64,000 bases of DNA, taken from the NCBI GenBank assembly GCA_000027065.2, contig FN543093.2:2050074-2114073 (forward strand). The letters are read 5' to 3'. Below the pieces are notes generated by a model, which searched no databases, was not told the DNA's origin, and worked only from the letters and a program-made list of their open reading frames with translations. Position numbers and translations under genes: made by a program. Of the stretch, positions 1-9,573 are shown in pieces. This stretch comes from Cronobacter turicensis z3032. Lineage in GTDB: Bacteria; Pseudomonadota; Gammaproteobacteria; Enterobacterales; Enterobacteriaceae. Within the stretch, counting starts at the first letter, position 1. Each line of letters opens with the position of its first letter.

Positions 1-327
1 GCGCTGCTGTGGTCCCGGCTTTCTGCTCAATACCTCCGTGGAGCCTGGGTTACTGGCCCATTATTACTTGCAGGCTCTGAATGGAACACTGCCTGCGAAC
101 AAAACGGCGTCACGTTCAGCCTGACTGAAAATAACTCTTGTCTGGATCCGGTGCTCGGTTATGCCGGAAAAGCCTCTGTGTGGCTGGCTGTCACGATGGC
201 GGCCGCCGCGTTCGATGAACGCGGTGAACAGGTAGTCGCGGCACAGACGGTTGCCGACAAAGATGAGATTTGGGTTGTGGTTCTTTCCCGTCAACATGGA
301 TTAAAGGAAACGCCAGGGAATGTCTAA
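1..327 (+). CDS. C-terminal end of an unidentified T6SS-cluster gene (partial)
   Basis: Frame 1 is open from the window edge to a TAA at 325-327, giving the last 108 residues of a protein whose start lies outside the window. Its stop overlaps the tssM start codon by 8 nt, which implies translational coupling within the T6SS operon. The fragment holds two cysteines and a stretch reading LGYAGKASVWLAV followed by an alanine-rich helix and a final hydrophobic strand (EIWVVVLSR). This faintly resembles the C-terminal end of thiolase or beta-ketoacyl-synthase-like proteins, but that is a guess. I do not recognise the family with certainty. Confidence 0.6.
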   Translation, partial: ALLWSRLSAQYLRGAWVTGPLLLAGSEWNTACEQNGVTFSLTENNSCLDPVLGYAGKASVWLAVTMAAAAFDERGEQVVAAQTVADKDEIWVVVLSRQHGLKETPGNV

Positions 328-3300
328 GGTAAAGAAAAAATCGCTTATTGGCGCGACGGTGGCCGCGTTGTTTTTTCTGGAGGTACTCGTCGCTTTTTTG
401 CTGTACGCCTGTCCGCAGTGGGTGGCGAGAAATATCGGGCTCGGGCCCTTTGATGGCCCAAGGATCCTGACGGTCTGCTCAGTGCTGGCTTTTTTCATGC
501 TTCTTATGGGGTGGTTGATAGATAAAGCCTTTGAATATGCGGGTAAATCGGGGCTCTATCTGGAGTGGGGAAGGAATAAAACACAGGCTTCCGGGAATGA
601 TGAAGAAATACTACGCGGCCCGGAAGATAAAAGCGGAGCCGTGTTCAATGAAACGCCCGTTATAGAGCATCTTCGCCTGCGCTATGGTCGATTCTGGCAG
701 CATAACGTCCGCATCTTGCTGGTGATTGGCAAGGCGGACGATACGGAAAAAGCGGCGCCGGGGCTTTGCAGCGTATGCTGGCAGGAGGGCGATGGCAATG
801 TGCTGATTTACGGTGGCGACGGGCAATCGCCACAGGATGAGGCTCTACTTCATGCCCTGAAACGTTTGCGCGCACGCCGTCCGCTGGATGGCATTGTTCA
901 TGTGCTCGACAGCCAAAAAATGCCAACTGACATAGAGCGTGATGCTTTTGTCCGCTGTCGTCAGCAAGCCGCGCAATGGCTGGGCTGGCAGGCGCCGGTC
1001 TGGTTATGGCTAACGGATAATGCGCGCTGGTCACAGGAGACGCGCGAAGATATGGCAACGGGAATACTCTTTGGGCCGGATGCCACGACAGACGACGCGA
1101 TGAACGTTCTCGATGCGCTTACGCCTCGCCTGCGTCGGGCAGGTATCGCGCAGATGCTGGCGGAGCCGCGACATGACGCCTTACTGCATCTGGCTTCCCG
1201 ATTACAGGGGGAGCTGAAATCACAGCTCAACGTATTGATCGAAGGCTTAATGCGCGGGCCTGCGGCTTACCGGTTACGTGGCGTAATGTTCAGCCCGGCA
1301 GCGGCACACCATCCCGTTATTCCTCATACTCGCCTGAATACGCCTAACTGGCAGGCGGTAGCGGAGGACTGCGTGCAGGTACTTCCCCAAAAAATGGGTC
1401 TTGACGGGGTCAGGATACTATCACTTTTTCTGCTGGCTTTTGCGGTTTGCTGGGGAGCGGGGACGCTGCTGTCGCTCGGCATTAACCGTACCGATATTTA
1501 TCTGGCGCAGGAGACAAGCCGCCTCGCTGCGGATAGCACGCAGCCGCTTTCAGAACGCCTGAAACACCAGATGGGGCTCCAGCAGACTATGGCGCGTTTG
1601 CAACACAGGGAAGCAACCGGCGCCCCCTGGTATACCCGCTTTGGGCTGAATCAGGATCATGACATGCTCGCGGCGCTGTGGCCGCTGTATGGCAGGAATA
1701 ATACCCAGTTGATGCGTGACGCCGCCGCCGCGCAACTCCAGCAGCAACTGGAAGCGTTTGTTCGACTTCCGCCGCTCAGCAGAGCCAGAGTTGAAGGGAC
1801 GCAACGGGCCTATGATGTACTGAAAGGGTATCTGATGCTGGCGCAACCGGATAACGCAGATGCAAGCTGGCTTGCCAGAACACTTGTGAATATCTGGCCG
1901 AAGCGTCAGGGCGTACCGGATGGTCTCTGGCGCGAGCTGTCGCCAAAATTAGTGGCGTTTTATGCGCAAAACCTTCCGGCGCATCCGGAATGGAAAATCA
2001 AACCTGATGTTGAACTTATCAGCACCGTTCGCCAGATCCTGCTTAAACAGATAGGCCAGCGTAACGCAGAAACCGGGCTCTATCAGGCGATGCTGAAGCG
2101 CATTGCCAGTAACTGGCCAGACTTACAGCTGGCGGATATGACGGGCGACACCGATGCGTCCACGCTGTTTACCACAGATGAGGTAGTGCCGGGCATGTTC
2201 ACCCGTCAGGCCTGGGAAGAGCAGGTCCAGGGCGCCATTGATGAGGTGGTGAAATCCCGTAACGATGCCATTGACTGGGTACTCACCGATAAAGCCCACC
2301 AGCCCGATGCCGACATTTCGCCAGAGGCGCTCAAAGCACGCCTGACAGAACGCTACTTTACCGATTTCGGCAATGCCTGGCTCAATATGCTCAACAGCAT
2401 CCAGTGGATTGAAGCGGATTCGTTATCTGATTCCATCGCGCAATTGAATCTGCTGGCAGATGTGCGTCAGTCTCCGCTAGTCGCGTTGATGAATACCCTG
2501 AACTATCAGGGGAAAACGGGTCAGCAGAGTGAGGCGCTGGCGGATTCACTGGTGGATTCTGCTAAAAAATTGATGGGGAGTAAAAAAAGGGCAAAGCAAT
2601 TCCTTAAACAGGCGCAGGGGCCGGAAGGACCGCTCGAGAGCGTGTTCGGCCCGTTAAACGGATTAATGGAAGGCAAAGACGGTGCCGGGGCGAGCGGCAA
2701 TCTGAGCTTTCAGTCCTGGCTTTCCCGCGTTACGCAGGTACGCCTTAAGCTTCAGCAGGTGACCAGCGCACCTGATCCGCAAGCCATGGCGCAGAAGCTG
2801 GCGCAAACGGTCTTTGAGGGCAAAGCCATCGATCTGACTGATACCCGCGATTACGGCAGCCTTGTCGCGGCCAGTCTTGGCCAGGAGTGGAGCGGTTTTG
2901 GGCAGGCCTTGTTTGTCCAGCCGCTGGATCTGGCCTGGCGTCAGGTTCTGGCCCCGGCAGCCAATGGCCTGAATGATCGCTGGAAGACCACCATTGTTGA
3001 GCAATGGAACAACGCATTTGCCGGGCGTTATCCGTTTAAATCTACCGGTAGCGATGCCTCGTTGCCGATACTGGCGCAATTCCTGCGCGCTGACTCCGGG
3101 CGTATCGCCACCTTCCTGAAAAATAATCTCGGGGGAATTTTACATCAGGAGGGTAACCGCTGGGTGGTGGACCCCTCTGCCAGCCAGGGAATGACGGTGA
3201 ATCCGGCGTTTCTTACAGCAATCAATCAACTGGCGGCTATTGCCGATACGGTTTTCGCGCAGGGAGACGCCAGTGCGCGTTTTGAGCTGATGGCGCGTCC

Positions 3301-3712
3301 CTCGCGCGATGTCGCCCGCGTGCAGTTGACGCTTGACGGACAAAAGCTCGATTACTTCAACCAGATGGAGAGCTGGCGAAGCTTTGTCTGGCCGGGAGAG
3401 ACCTGGTATCCGGGCGTTGATCTTAGCTGGCGTACCGTAACCAGCGGTATGCAGCTTTACAGCAACCAGTCCGGGAAGTGGGGATTTATTCGTCTGCTGA
3501 GCAAGGCGCAGATTACGCCAATTGACAGCAGCCGGATTCAGCTGGTGTGGCTTACGCCAGACGGCAGCCCACTGAAATTTATCATGCGAACCGAAATGGG
3601 CGACGGGCCGCTCGCACTACTGAAACTGCAGGATTTTCATCTGCCTGAAACGATTTTCAACACGGAAGAATTAACGCCTGTCGAGAATGCATTGGAGCAA
3701 GGGGCGGAATAA
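320..3712 (+). CDS. tssM: T6SS inner-membrane complex protein TssM (IcmF family)
   Basis: TssM spans the inner membrane and, with TssL and TssJ, forms the trans-envelope complex that anchors the T6SS baseplate. The 1130-residue length fits the family. Two hydrophobic segments lie near residues 9-30 and 49-67 and a third near 365-387, giving a cytoplasmic domain between TM2 and TM3 and a long periplasmic C-terminal part that binds TssJ. Where many TssM proteins carry a Walker A loop, this one reads LLVIGKADDTEK (about residues 132-143) with no GxxxxGK[ST], so nucleotide binding is unlikely. The ATG overlaps the stop of the upstream gene. Identity is secure from architecture and context with tssF, tssG and tssJ. 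Confidence 0.93.
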   Translation: MSKVKKKSLIGATVAALFFLEVLVAFLLYACPQWVARNIGLGPFDGPRILTVCSVLAFFMLLMGWLIDKAFEYAGKSGLYLEWGRNKTQASGNDEEILRGPEDKSGAVFNETPVIEHLRLRYGRFWQHNVRILLVIGKADDTEKAAPGLCSVCWQEGDGNVLIYGGDGQSPQDEALLHALKRLRARRPLDGIVHVLDSQKMPTDIERDAFVRCRQQAAQWLGWQAPVWLWLTDNARWSQETREDMATGILFGPDATTDDAMNVLDALTPRLRRAGIAQMLAEPRHDALLHLASRLQGELKSQLNVLIEGLMRGPAAYRLRGVMFSPAAAHHPVIPHTRLNTPNWQAVAEDCVQVLPQKMGLDGVRILSLFLLAFAVCWGAGTLLSLGINRTDIYLAQETSRLAADSTQPLSERLKHQMGLQQTMARLQHREATGAPWYTRFGLNQDHDMLAALWPLYGRNNTQLMRDAAAAQLQQQLEAFVRLPPLSRARVEGTQRAYDVLKGYLMLAQPDNADASWLARTLVNIWPKRQGVPDGLWRELSPKLVAFYAQNLPAHPEWKIKPDVELISTVRQILLKQIGQRNAETGLYQAMLKRIASNWPDLQLADMTGDTDASTLFTTDEVVPGMFTRQAWEEQVQGAIDEVVKSRNDAIDWVLTDKAHQPDADISPEALKARLTERYFTDFGNAWLNMLNSIQWIEADSLSDSIAQLNLLADVRQSPLVALMNTLNYQGKTGQQSEALADSLVDSAKKLMGSKKRAKQFLKQAQGPEGPLESVFGPLNGLMEGKDGAGASGNLSFQSWLSRVTQVRLKLQQVTSAPDPQAMAQKLAQTVFEGKAIDLTDTRDYGSLVAASLGQEWSGFGQALFVQPLDLAWRQVLAPAANGLNDRWKTTIVEQWNNAFAGRYPFKSTGSDASLPILAQFLRADSGRIATFLKNNLGGILHQEGNRWVVDPSASQGMTVNPAFLTAINQLAAIADTVFAQGDASARFELMARPSRDVARVQLTLDGQKLDYFNQMESWRSFVWPGETWYPGVDLSWRTVTSGMQLYSNQSGKWGFIRLLSKAQITPIDSSRIQLVWLTPDGSPLKFIMRTEMGDGPLALLKLQDFHLPETIFNTEELTPVENALEQGAE

Positions 3713-3890
3713 ATAACCCCCATGTTGCTGACGATCTCCGCCTGTGTATCCGTCTTGATCCGCACGACGAAAGGATAACAGCGGCGCCTTAGGGCCGTGC
3801 AGGCAAGGCCGGGCGTCAATCACTCTTTCTGCATGCCGCGTCGCGTCGTGCAGCTTTTTTCCAAATCTAATGACATTCAGGAATTTGTGC
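3713..3890. other. 178-bp spacer between tssM and tssF, no recognised gene
   Basis: T6SS core genes here are otherwise tightly packed or overlapping, so this gap stands out. It contains no credible ORF with a ribosome site, no clear terminator with a T-run and no tRNA. A Shine-Dalgarno sequence (CAGGA, about 3877-3882) at the right end serves tssF. Confidence 0.5.
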
Positions 3891-5660
3891 ATGGATGATT
3901 TAACCTTGCGCTACTACGAGGCTGAAATGCGCTATTTGCGCGAAGCCGGAAAGGAATTTTCCCGCACCCACCCTGACCGGGCGGCGATGCTGAATCTTGA
4001 TAAACCCGGCGCCCGGGATCCGTACGTCGAGCGCCTTTTTGAAGGGTTTGCGTTTTTAATGGGGCGGCTTCGCGAGAAGCTTGACGACGATCTTCCCGAA
4101 CTTACAGAAGGGCTGGTAAGCCTGCTCTGGCCGCACTACATGCGCACCATTCCTTCACTGTCGATTGTTGAGTTTTCGCCCGACTGGCGCGGGCTTCGGC
4201 AGGCCGAATCGCTGCCGGAGAGCTTTTCCGTATTATCCCGCCCGGTCGGACCGCACAAAACGGCCTGCCAGTATCGCACCACTCGCGAAGTAACGTTGCA
4301 ACCGCTGAGTCTGACTGAGGCGCGTCTGCATACTGAATCTGACGGGCGCTCCGCCATTCGTCTGCGCTTTACGTGCAGCCAGAAAGTTGACTGGGCCAAA
4401 GCCGGAATAGATAACGTGGCGATTTTCCTCAATGCGGAAAGCCCGGTGAGCTCGGCGCTGCACCTGGCGTTGACCCGCCAGGTGCATGCCATCTATGCGC
4501 GCCATAGCGGAACCCACGCCGAGCGCCTGCGTTTTGATGGCTGGTTTCGCCCGATGGGTTTCGACGATACAGACCGGCTATGGCCGAAAGGGGATTCTGC
4601 GTTCAGCGGTTATCAGTTGCTGCTGGAGTATTTCAGCTTCAGGTCGAAATTTCTGTTTGTTGAATTGCGCGGTCTTGACACCATCGGTCTGACGGCTGAA
4701 AGCGACTGGTTTGAAATTGATATCGTACTCACCGAGGCATGGTCTGCCGACCTGCCGTTCGAAACCGAAAACTTCCGTCTGCACTGCGCGCCTGTGATCA
4801 ACCTCTTTACGCTGGAGGCCGATCCTCTGACGCTCAATCCCCTGGAAAATGAGTACCTGCTGCGGCCATTACGCCTTCAGGATGGTCACACTGAAATCTA
4901 CAGTGTCGATAACCTTCACGGTGCCGTGAAAAACGGCAAACACGCTTATGTCCCCTTTACCAGTTTTCGACACCGTGGCGGCATGATGCGGTTCGATGCG
5001 CCTGAGCGCTATTTTCATACCCGCGTGAAGCGAGGCCCTTCCGGCTTGCACGATACGTGGCTGATTCTCGGTGGTCGCTCATTTGAAATGGAACAACTGG
5101 CCGAAAAACCAGAATCGCTGTCGATGCGTATCACCGGCACCAATGGTCAACTGCCCCGTAAAGCGCTGCAAAGCACCCTGATTGACAGGGTAGTGAAAAT
5201 CGGCAAAGTGCCGGTCAGCGTGCTCAACCTTACCGCGCCCACCCAGCCGCTTTATCCTCCGGCCAGCGATCGTTTTCACTGGCGCGTAATGAGCCATCTG
5301 GGCTCGAATTTTCTTAGCATGATGGATAACCCGGAAGTGCTGCGCGGCACGCTGGCGCTATACGACTGGACCGATGATGAGATGAACCGTCGTCGTCTGG
5401 ACGCGATCGTCGCGGTTAAACACACCCTTATACGCCGCTTTGAACAGGGTTTTATGCAAAGAGGCGTGGATATAGAGGTGACGCTGGACACTCAGCATTT
5501 TGCGGGTGAAGGCGATGTCAATCTCTTTGGTGAAATGCTGCATCGCTTCTTTGCGCTTTACGCGGATATTCATCTTTTTAACCAGCTCACGCTGGTGTTG
5601 CAACCGACAGGGAAACGACTGAGATGGCGCGAGAACCACAGTCAGCGCATACCGGGCTGA
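3891..5660 (+). CDS. tssF: T6SS baseplate protein TssF (ImpG/VasA family)
   Basis: TssF is a cytoplasmic baseplate wedge subunit that pairs with TssG. The 589-residue product starts MDDLTLRYYEAEMRYLREAG and continues with the family block on early residues ending PHYMRTIPSLS. The ATG at 3891 is chosen over an in-frame ATG at 3870 because CAGGA sits at the right distance and the family begins at MDD. It ends inside the start of tssG (37-nt overlap), as expected for coupled synthesis of baseplate partners. Confidence 0.93.
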   Translation: MDDLTLRYYEAEMRYLREAGKEFSRTHPDRAAMLNLDKPGARDPYVERLFEGFAFLMGRLREKLDDDLPELTEGLVSLLWPHYMRTIPSLSIVEFSPDWRGLRQAESLPESFSVLSRPVGPHKTACQYRTTREVTLQPLSLTEARLHTESDGRSAIRLRFTCSQKVDWAKAGIDNVAIFLNAESPVSSALHLALTRQVHAIYARHSGTHAERLRFDGWFRPMGFDDTDRLWPKGDSAFSGYQLLLEYFSFRSKFLFVELRGLDTIGLTAESDWFEIDIVLTEAWSADLPFETENFRLHCAPVINLFTLEADPLTLNPLENEYLLRPLRLQDGHTEIYSVDNLHGAVKNGKHAYVPFTSFRHRGGMMRFDAPERYFHTRVKRGPSGLHDTWLILGGRSFEMEQLAEKPESLSMRITGTNGQLPRKALQSTLIDRVVKIGKVPVSVLNLTAPTQPLYPPASDRFHWRVMSHLGSNFLSMMDNPEVLRGTLALYDWTDDEMNRRRLDAIVAVKHTLIRRFEQGFMQRGVDIEVTLDTQHFAGEGDVNLFGEMLHRFFALYADIHLFNQLTLVLQPTGKRLRWRENHSQRIPG

Positions 5661-6706
5661 CAGAGCAATTAGGCGATGATATCTGGCGTGTTAATTTCTA
5701 CCGTTTCTGCCAGTTGCTGGAGCAAGAACATCCCGCAAGGCCGCTCCTGGGAAGCACCAGCCACCCGGGTAATGATCCGGTACGTTTTCGTCCCTGGCCG
5801 GGGATGGGGTTTCCAGCCAGCGAACTGCGCAAGGGAGAAATTGATGCGGAACATCCCGACGTTCCGCCCACGGTGCGCACAACGTTTCTTGGCATGTACG
5901 GTGTCGATTCGCCGCTGGCAGGAGGCTATCTCGATGATGTCGCCCAGCGACGTGAAGGTTATGAAGCGGTTTCTTCGTTTCTGGATATCTTCAGCCACCG
6001 CGTCGTCACGCAGTATTACCGCATCTGGCGCAAATATGCATACCCGGCGACATTTGAACCTGGTGCCACGGATGCCACCTCCCAGTGCCTGCTGGGGCTG
6101 GTTGGGCTTGGCATTCCCGGTACGGCGCAGCATGTCGCTACGCCAGTTTCGCGTTTTCTGGCTCTGCTGGGCGCCATGCGCTTACCGACGCGCAATGCCG
6201 AAGGGATCCGCGCGCTGGTGAGCCTGCTGGCGCCAGATACACATGCTGATATCAATGACCATGATCCCGTGCAAGTGCGGGTGACGAACCGCTGCGGGCT
6301 GGGGGCTGGTCGTCGCGTTCATCTAAGGCAGCGGGCTACGCTTGGGAAAACCGCTCGCGAAGCAAACAGTCGGGTGCTTATTACATTATCCACCCACCAT
6401 GCGCAGGAGGCGACAGACTGGCTACCGGGCGGTCAGTTGTACATGGATCTGCTGGCACTGATGCGTGTGTATCTCGGTTATCGCAGCGACGCACGATTAC
6501 GTCTGACGGTGCCGGTACATTTGCTACCGGATCCTGCGCTCACTAAACACCGCCGCATCCAGCTGGGTCGAACTGGCCTGCTGGGGTTGAAAAACGGGAA
6601 ACTCAGCGATAACCGTCAGCTCATCACGGTCAGCCTGGGGTGTTACGAAAGCCTGAACTGCGCTGCATTACCATTGGCTATGAAAGGCAACTACCGCTTC
6701 GATTAA
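5624..6706 (+). CDS. tssG: T6SS baseplate protein TssG (ImpH/VasB family)
   Basis: TssG is the second wedge component of the T6SS baseplate and binds TssF two-to-one. The 360-residue protein shows the family features: an early FYRFCQLLE segment, an FRPWPGMGFPASE motif, and FLGMYGVDSPL. The start overlaps the 3' end of tssF. An internal start further down cannot be ruled out but would remove conserved N-terminal sequence. The gene is followed after 25 nt by tssJ, with a good ribosome site (AAAGGA) in the gap. Confidence 0.92.
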   Translation: MAREPQSAHTGLTEQLGDDIWRVNFYRFCQLLEQEHPARPLLGSTSHPGNDPVRFRPWPGMGFPASELRKGEIDAEHPDVPPTVRTTFLGMYGVDSPLAGGYLDDVAQRREGYEAVSSFLDIFSHRVVTQYYRIWRKYAYPATFEPGATDATSQCLLGLVGLGIPGTAQHVATPVSRFLALLGAMRLPTRNAEGIRALVSLLAPDTHADINDHDPVQVRVTNRCGLGAGRRVHLRQRATLGKTAREANSRVLITLSTHHAQEATDWLPGGQLYMDLLALMRVYLGYRSDARLRLTVPVHLLPDPALTKHRRIQLGRTGLLGLKNGKLSDNRQLITVSLGCYESLNCAALPLAMKGNYRFD

Positions 6707-6731
6707 TCACTTTTCATAAAGGAATAAGTCT

Positions 6732-7253
6732 ATGCCAAATAAAGGATGGCATGCGCTCCCCCTGGTGTTCTGCTGCCTCATGGCCGGTTGTGGTCTTACC
6801 CAGGCGGTGAAAGACGGTACGGTCAGTATGGCGAAATCTGTGTTTTACAAAAAAATCAAAACGCTGCACCTCGATTTTGCGCCTCGCTCGGCGCTTAACG
6901 TGGATGGCGATCAGACGCCGCTGGCAACCATGGTAAGGATTTACCAGCTCAAGGATCGTAAAAACATGGATGCAGCCGATTACGGCACGGTGTTGCAAAA
7001 CGCAGACACCGTGCTGAAAGACGAACTGCTGGCTTCACGCGAGGTGCTCATCATGCCCAACGGCAACGTCTCGCTGGATATGCCAATGGATGAAAACGCG
7101 CAATTCGTGGCAGTGGTGGGGCTGTTTAACCACCCGGAGATGAAAGACAACCGCTGGCGGCTGGTGCTGTCCCGCGACGATCTTGACCCGGATAAACCTC
7201 GCCGGGTGGAGCTGGGCGATGGCTGGCTGAAGCTGGTAGAGAGAAAGGAGTGA
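6732..7253 (+). CDS. tssJ: T6SS outer-membrane lipoprotein TssJ (SciN family)
   Basis: TssJ is anchored in the outer membrane facing the periplasm and binds the C-terminal domain of TssM. The 173-residue product has a type II signal peptide with lipobox LMAGC, so Cys20 would be the lipidated residue, followed by a beta-sandwich-type sequence typical of SciN. AAAGGA precedes the ATG. Only 3 nt separate its stop from vgrG. The last codons (GWLKLVERKE) matter because a diverged copy of them reappears at 12882-12923. Confidence 0.92.
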   Translation: MPNKGWHALPLVFCCLMAGCGLTQAVKDGTVSMAKSVFYKKIKTLHLDFAPRSALNVDGDQTPLATMVRIYQLKDRKNMDAADYGTVLQNADTVLKDELLASREVLIMPNGNVSLDMPMDENAQFVAVVGLFNHPEMKDNRWRLVLSRDDLDPDKPRRVELGDGWLKLVERKE

Positions 7254-7256
7254 GCA

Positions 7257-9572
7257 ATGGATAAGGATAACGAGGTTAAGCCGCCTGAGGGGCTGTCGCG
7301 GTACGTGCTTACGATCCATCACAGCACGATCTCTCCCGACGTGCTGCGCTTTCGCGGGCGCGAGGCGTTAAGCGAACCGTTCTGCTGGAACATTGAATTC
7401 ACCACACCACAGGCGAACATCCTGCCGGAACAGGTGCTGATGAAGTATGCCAGTCTGCAGATGCAGGGCGGCCGGACAGTTTACGGCATCATTACTCGCC
7501 TGGAGTGGTTCTCCACCAGTGCGGACCAGTCGCACTACAGCGTGACGCTATCCTCCCGGCTGGCGCTGTTGTCGCACGCGCGCCAGTGTCGCGTATTTCT
7601 CAACCAGTCGGTGCCGGAAGTGGTGGAGCAGGTGTTGCGCGAGCATGGCTTCGAACGCGCGGATTTTGATTTCCGGCTGGAACGGGAATATCCGGAGCGC
7701 GAGTTAATCACCCAGTGGCGCGAATCCGACCTTACGTTTATTCAGCGCATCCTTGCCGGAGTGGGGATCTGGTGGCGTACGGAAATGGACGGTGCCCGTG
7801 GGCTGGATGTCACCCTCTTTGCCGACAGTCAGCTTAACTATCATTTTGACGTCCGTCTGCCGTACCGCGAGCCGTCTGGCCTGCATGACGACGCGCAGGA
7901 GGCAGTCTGGGGCGTGCGCACCTGGCATAACGCCGTTACCGGTGGCGTGCAGACGCGCGACTATCACTATCCCGCCGCCACGACACCGCTGGACGCCACC
8001 GTCAGGGTGCGCAGCCCGGCGGTCACCACCGGTGAGCACTATCGCTACGCGGAGCCGTACCGGGAGCAGGGCGATGACACTGACCCGGAGCCTGCTGGTG
8101 AGACCGGGGCGTTTTATGCCCGGATCCATCACGAGCGGGAACTTAATAATTCGCTGCGTGTACATCTCTTCAGCAACGCCTGCTCGCTCACGCCGGGAAT
8201 CGTGCTGGAGCCGCAAGGCGACGTCATCCGCGCGCTGAAAGAGGGGGTGATTATCACGCTCACCACTTTTCGCGCCTCGCGCGATTCGCGTCTGCACGTG
8301 TCGGTGTGGGGGATGCCCTACAGCGAACGCTACTGCTACCGTCCGCCTGAAATCCCGCGCCCGGAAATTCACGGCACCGTGCCGGCGCGGGTGGAAAGCC
8401 GTGACCCGAAAGACACCTATGCCTGGCTGGATGACGCAGGACGCTACCGGGTGAAACTGGACATGGACCGCGAGGGCGGCGACAGCGGTTACAGCTACCT
8501 GTGGGTTCGCCAGGCGAAGCCGTATGCCGGGGAGACGTACGGCTGGCACACGCCGCTACTGACGGGTACGGAAGTAGCCATCGCCTTTGATGGCGGCGAC
8601 CCGGACCGGCCTTATATCGCGCACGCGTTTCATGATTCCGCGCACCCGGATGTGGTCAACCGCGACAACCGCAGCCGGAATATTCTGCGCACGCCCGCGC
8701 AGAATGAACTGCGCATGGAAGATAAACGGGGTGAAGAGCACATCCACCTGACCACCGAATACGGGAAAACGCAGCTTGGCGAAGGCCGGCTGGTGGACGC
8801 ACAGAATAAAGCACGCGGGGCGGGCTTTGAACTGCGCACCGACGAATACGGCGTCATCCGGGTGGCGAAGGGGCTGTTGATCAGCGCCGACGGGCAGCAG
8901 AAGGCGGCGGGTGAGGTACTGGACCGGGAAACGGCGCTGAAGGAAATTGACCTCTGCCTGCAGCAGATAGCGCAACTCTCCGCTGCGGCAGACGCGGCGA
9001 ACGCGCTGCAGGCGGACATCGCGAGCCAGAGCGCGATGTTCAGCGAGCGGCTCAAACCGCTGAACGAGATGATTCACGTGTCGGCGCCGGAAGGGATAGC
9101 GTTCACCAGCAGTGAGCACATGCAGCTTGCGGCCGCGAAGAACCTGGCGGTGAGTGCGGGTGGCGACATCAGCGTGGGCGTAATGGGCAACATGACCGCA
9201 CTGGCGGGTGAGAAACTGGGGCTGTTTGCCCACAGCGGGCCGCTGAGCCTGAAATCAGGCGAAGGCCCGGTGGATGTGCAGGCACAGAACGGCGGCATGC
9301 AGCTGGCGGCAGAGAAGAAGCTCACCCTTACTTCACTGAAAGACATTTCCTTTGCGGGCAAAAAGCGCATCACGCTTATCGGCGGAGGAAGTTACCTGAA
9401 GCTGGAAGCCGGGAAAATAGAGTACGGAACGCCACAGGTGTATCTGAGGAAGGTGGAGAAGACGTTTGCGGCGAAGGCGGCGACCATGCCGATCACGAGT
9501 AAAAGGTTATGTCTGAGCTGCCTGATTCATGCCGCGCTGAATGGAACACCTGTTGTATTGAGAGGAAACTAA
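7257..9572 (+). CDS. vgrG: T6SS spike protein VgrG (TssI)
   Basis: VgrG forms the trimeric spike on the Hcp tube and carries effectors out of the cell. The 771-residue protein has the gp27-like N-terminal part (about 15-340), the gp5-like OB domain (about 374-460, with a GGDPDRPYIAHAFHDS motif) and a DUF2345-type beta-helical region (about 590-735). There is no enzymatic C-terminal extension, so this is not an evolved VgrG and must carry a separate effector. That fits the DUF4123 adaptor gene one base downstream. The C-terminal 40 residues, with CLSC, may be the docking part but this is inferred. Confidence 0.95.
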   Translation: MDKDNEVKPPEGLSRYVLTIHHSTISPDVLRFRGREALSEPFCWNIEFTTPQANILPEQVLMKYASLQMQGGRTVYGIITRLEWFSTSADQSHYSVTLSSRLALLSHARQCRVFLNQSVPEVVEQVLREHGFERADFDFRLEREYPERELITQWRESDLTFIQRILAGVGIWWRTEMDGARGLDVTLFADSQLNYHFDVRLPYREPSGLHDDAQEAVWGVRTWHNAVTGGVQTRDYHYPAATTPLDATVRVRSPAVTTGEHYRYAEPYREQGDDTDPEPAGETGAFYARIHHERELNNSLRVHLFSNACSLTPGIVLEPQGDVIRALKEGVIITLTTFRASRDSRLHVSVWGMPYSERYCYRPPEIPRPEIHGTVPARVESRDPKDTYAWLDDAGRYRVKLDMDREGGDSGYSYLWVRQAKPYAGETYGWHTPLLTGTEVAIAFDGGDPDRPYIAHAFHDSAHPDVVNRDNRSRNILRTPAQNELRMEDKRGEEHIHLTTEYGKTQLGEGRLVDAQNKARGAGFELRTDEYGVIRVAKGLLISADGQQKAAGEVLDRETALKEIDLCLQQIAQLSAAADAANALQADIASQSAMFSERLKPLNEMIHVSAPEGIAFTSSEHMQLAAAKNLAVSAGGDISVGVMGNMTALAGEKLGLFAHSGPLSLKSGEGPVDVQAQNGGMQLAAEKKLTLTSLKDISFAGKKRITLIGGGSYLKLEAGKIEYGTPQVYLRKVEKTFAAKAATMPITSKRLCLSCLIHAALNGTPVVLRGN

Positions 9573-9573
9573 C

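Noticed and set aside
3637..3892. Minus-strand ORFs in the tssM-tssF gap as a possible small gene
   Set aside because: No Shine-Dalgarno sequence, overlap with both flanking genes and no recognisable product.
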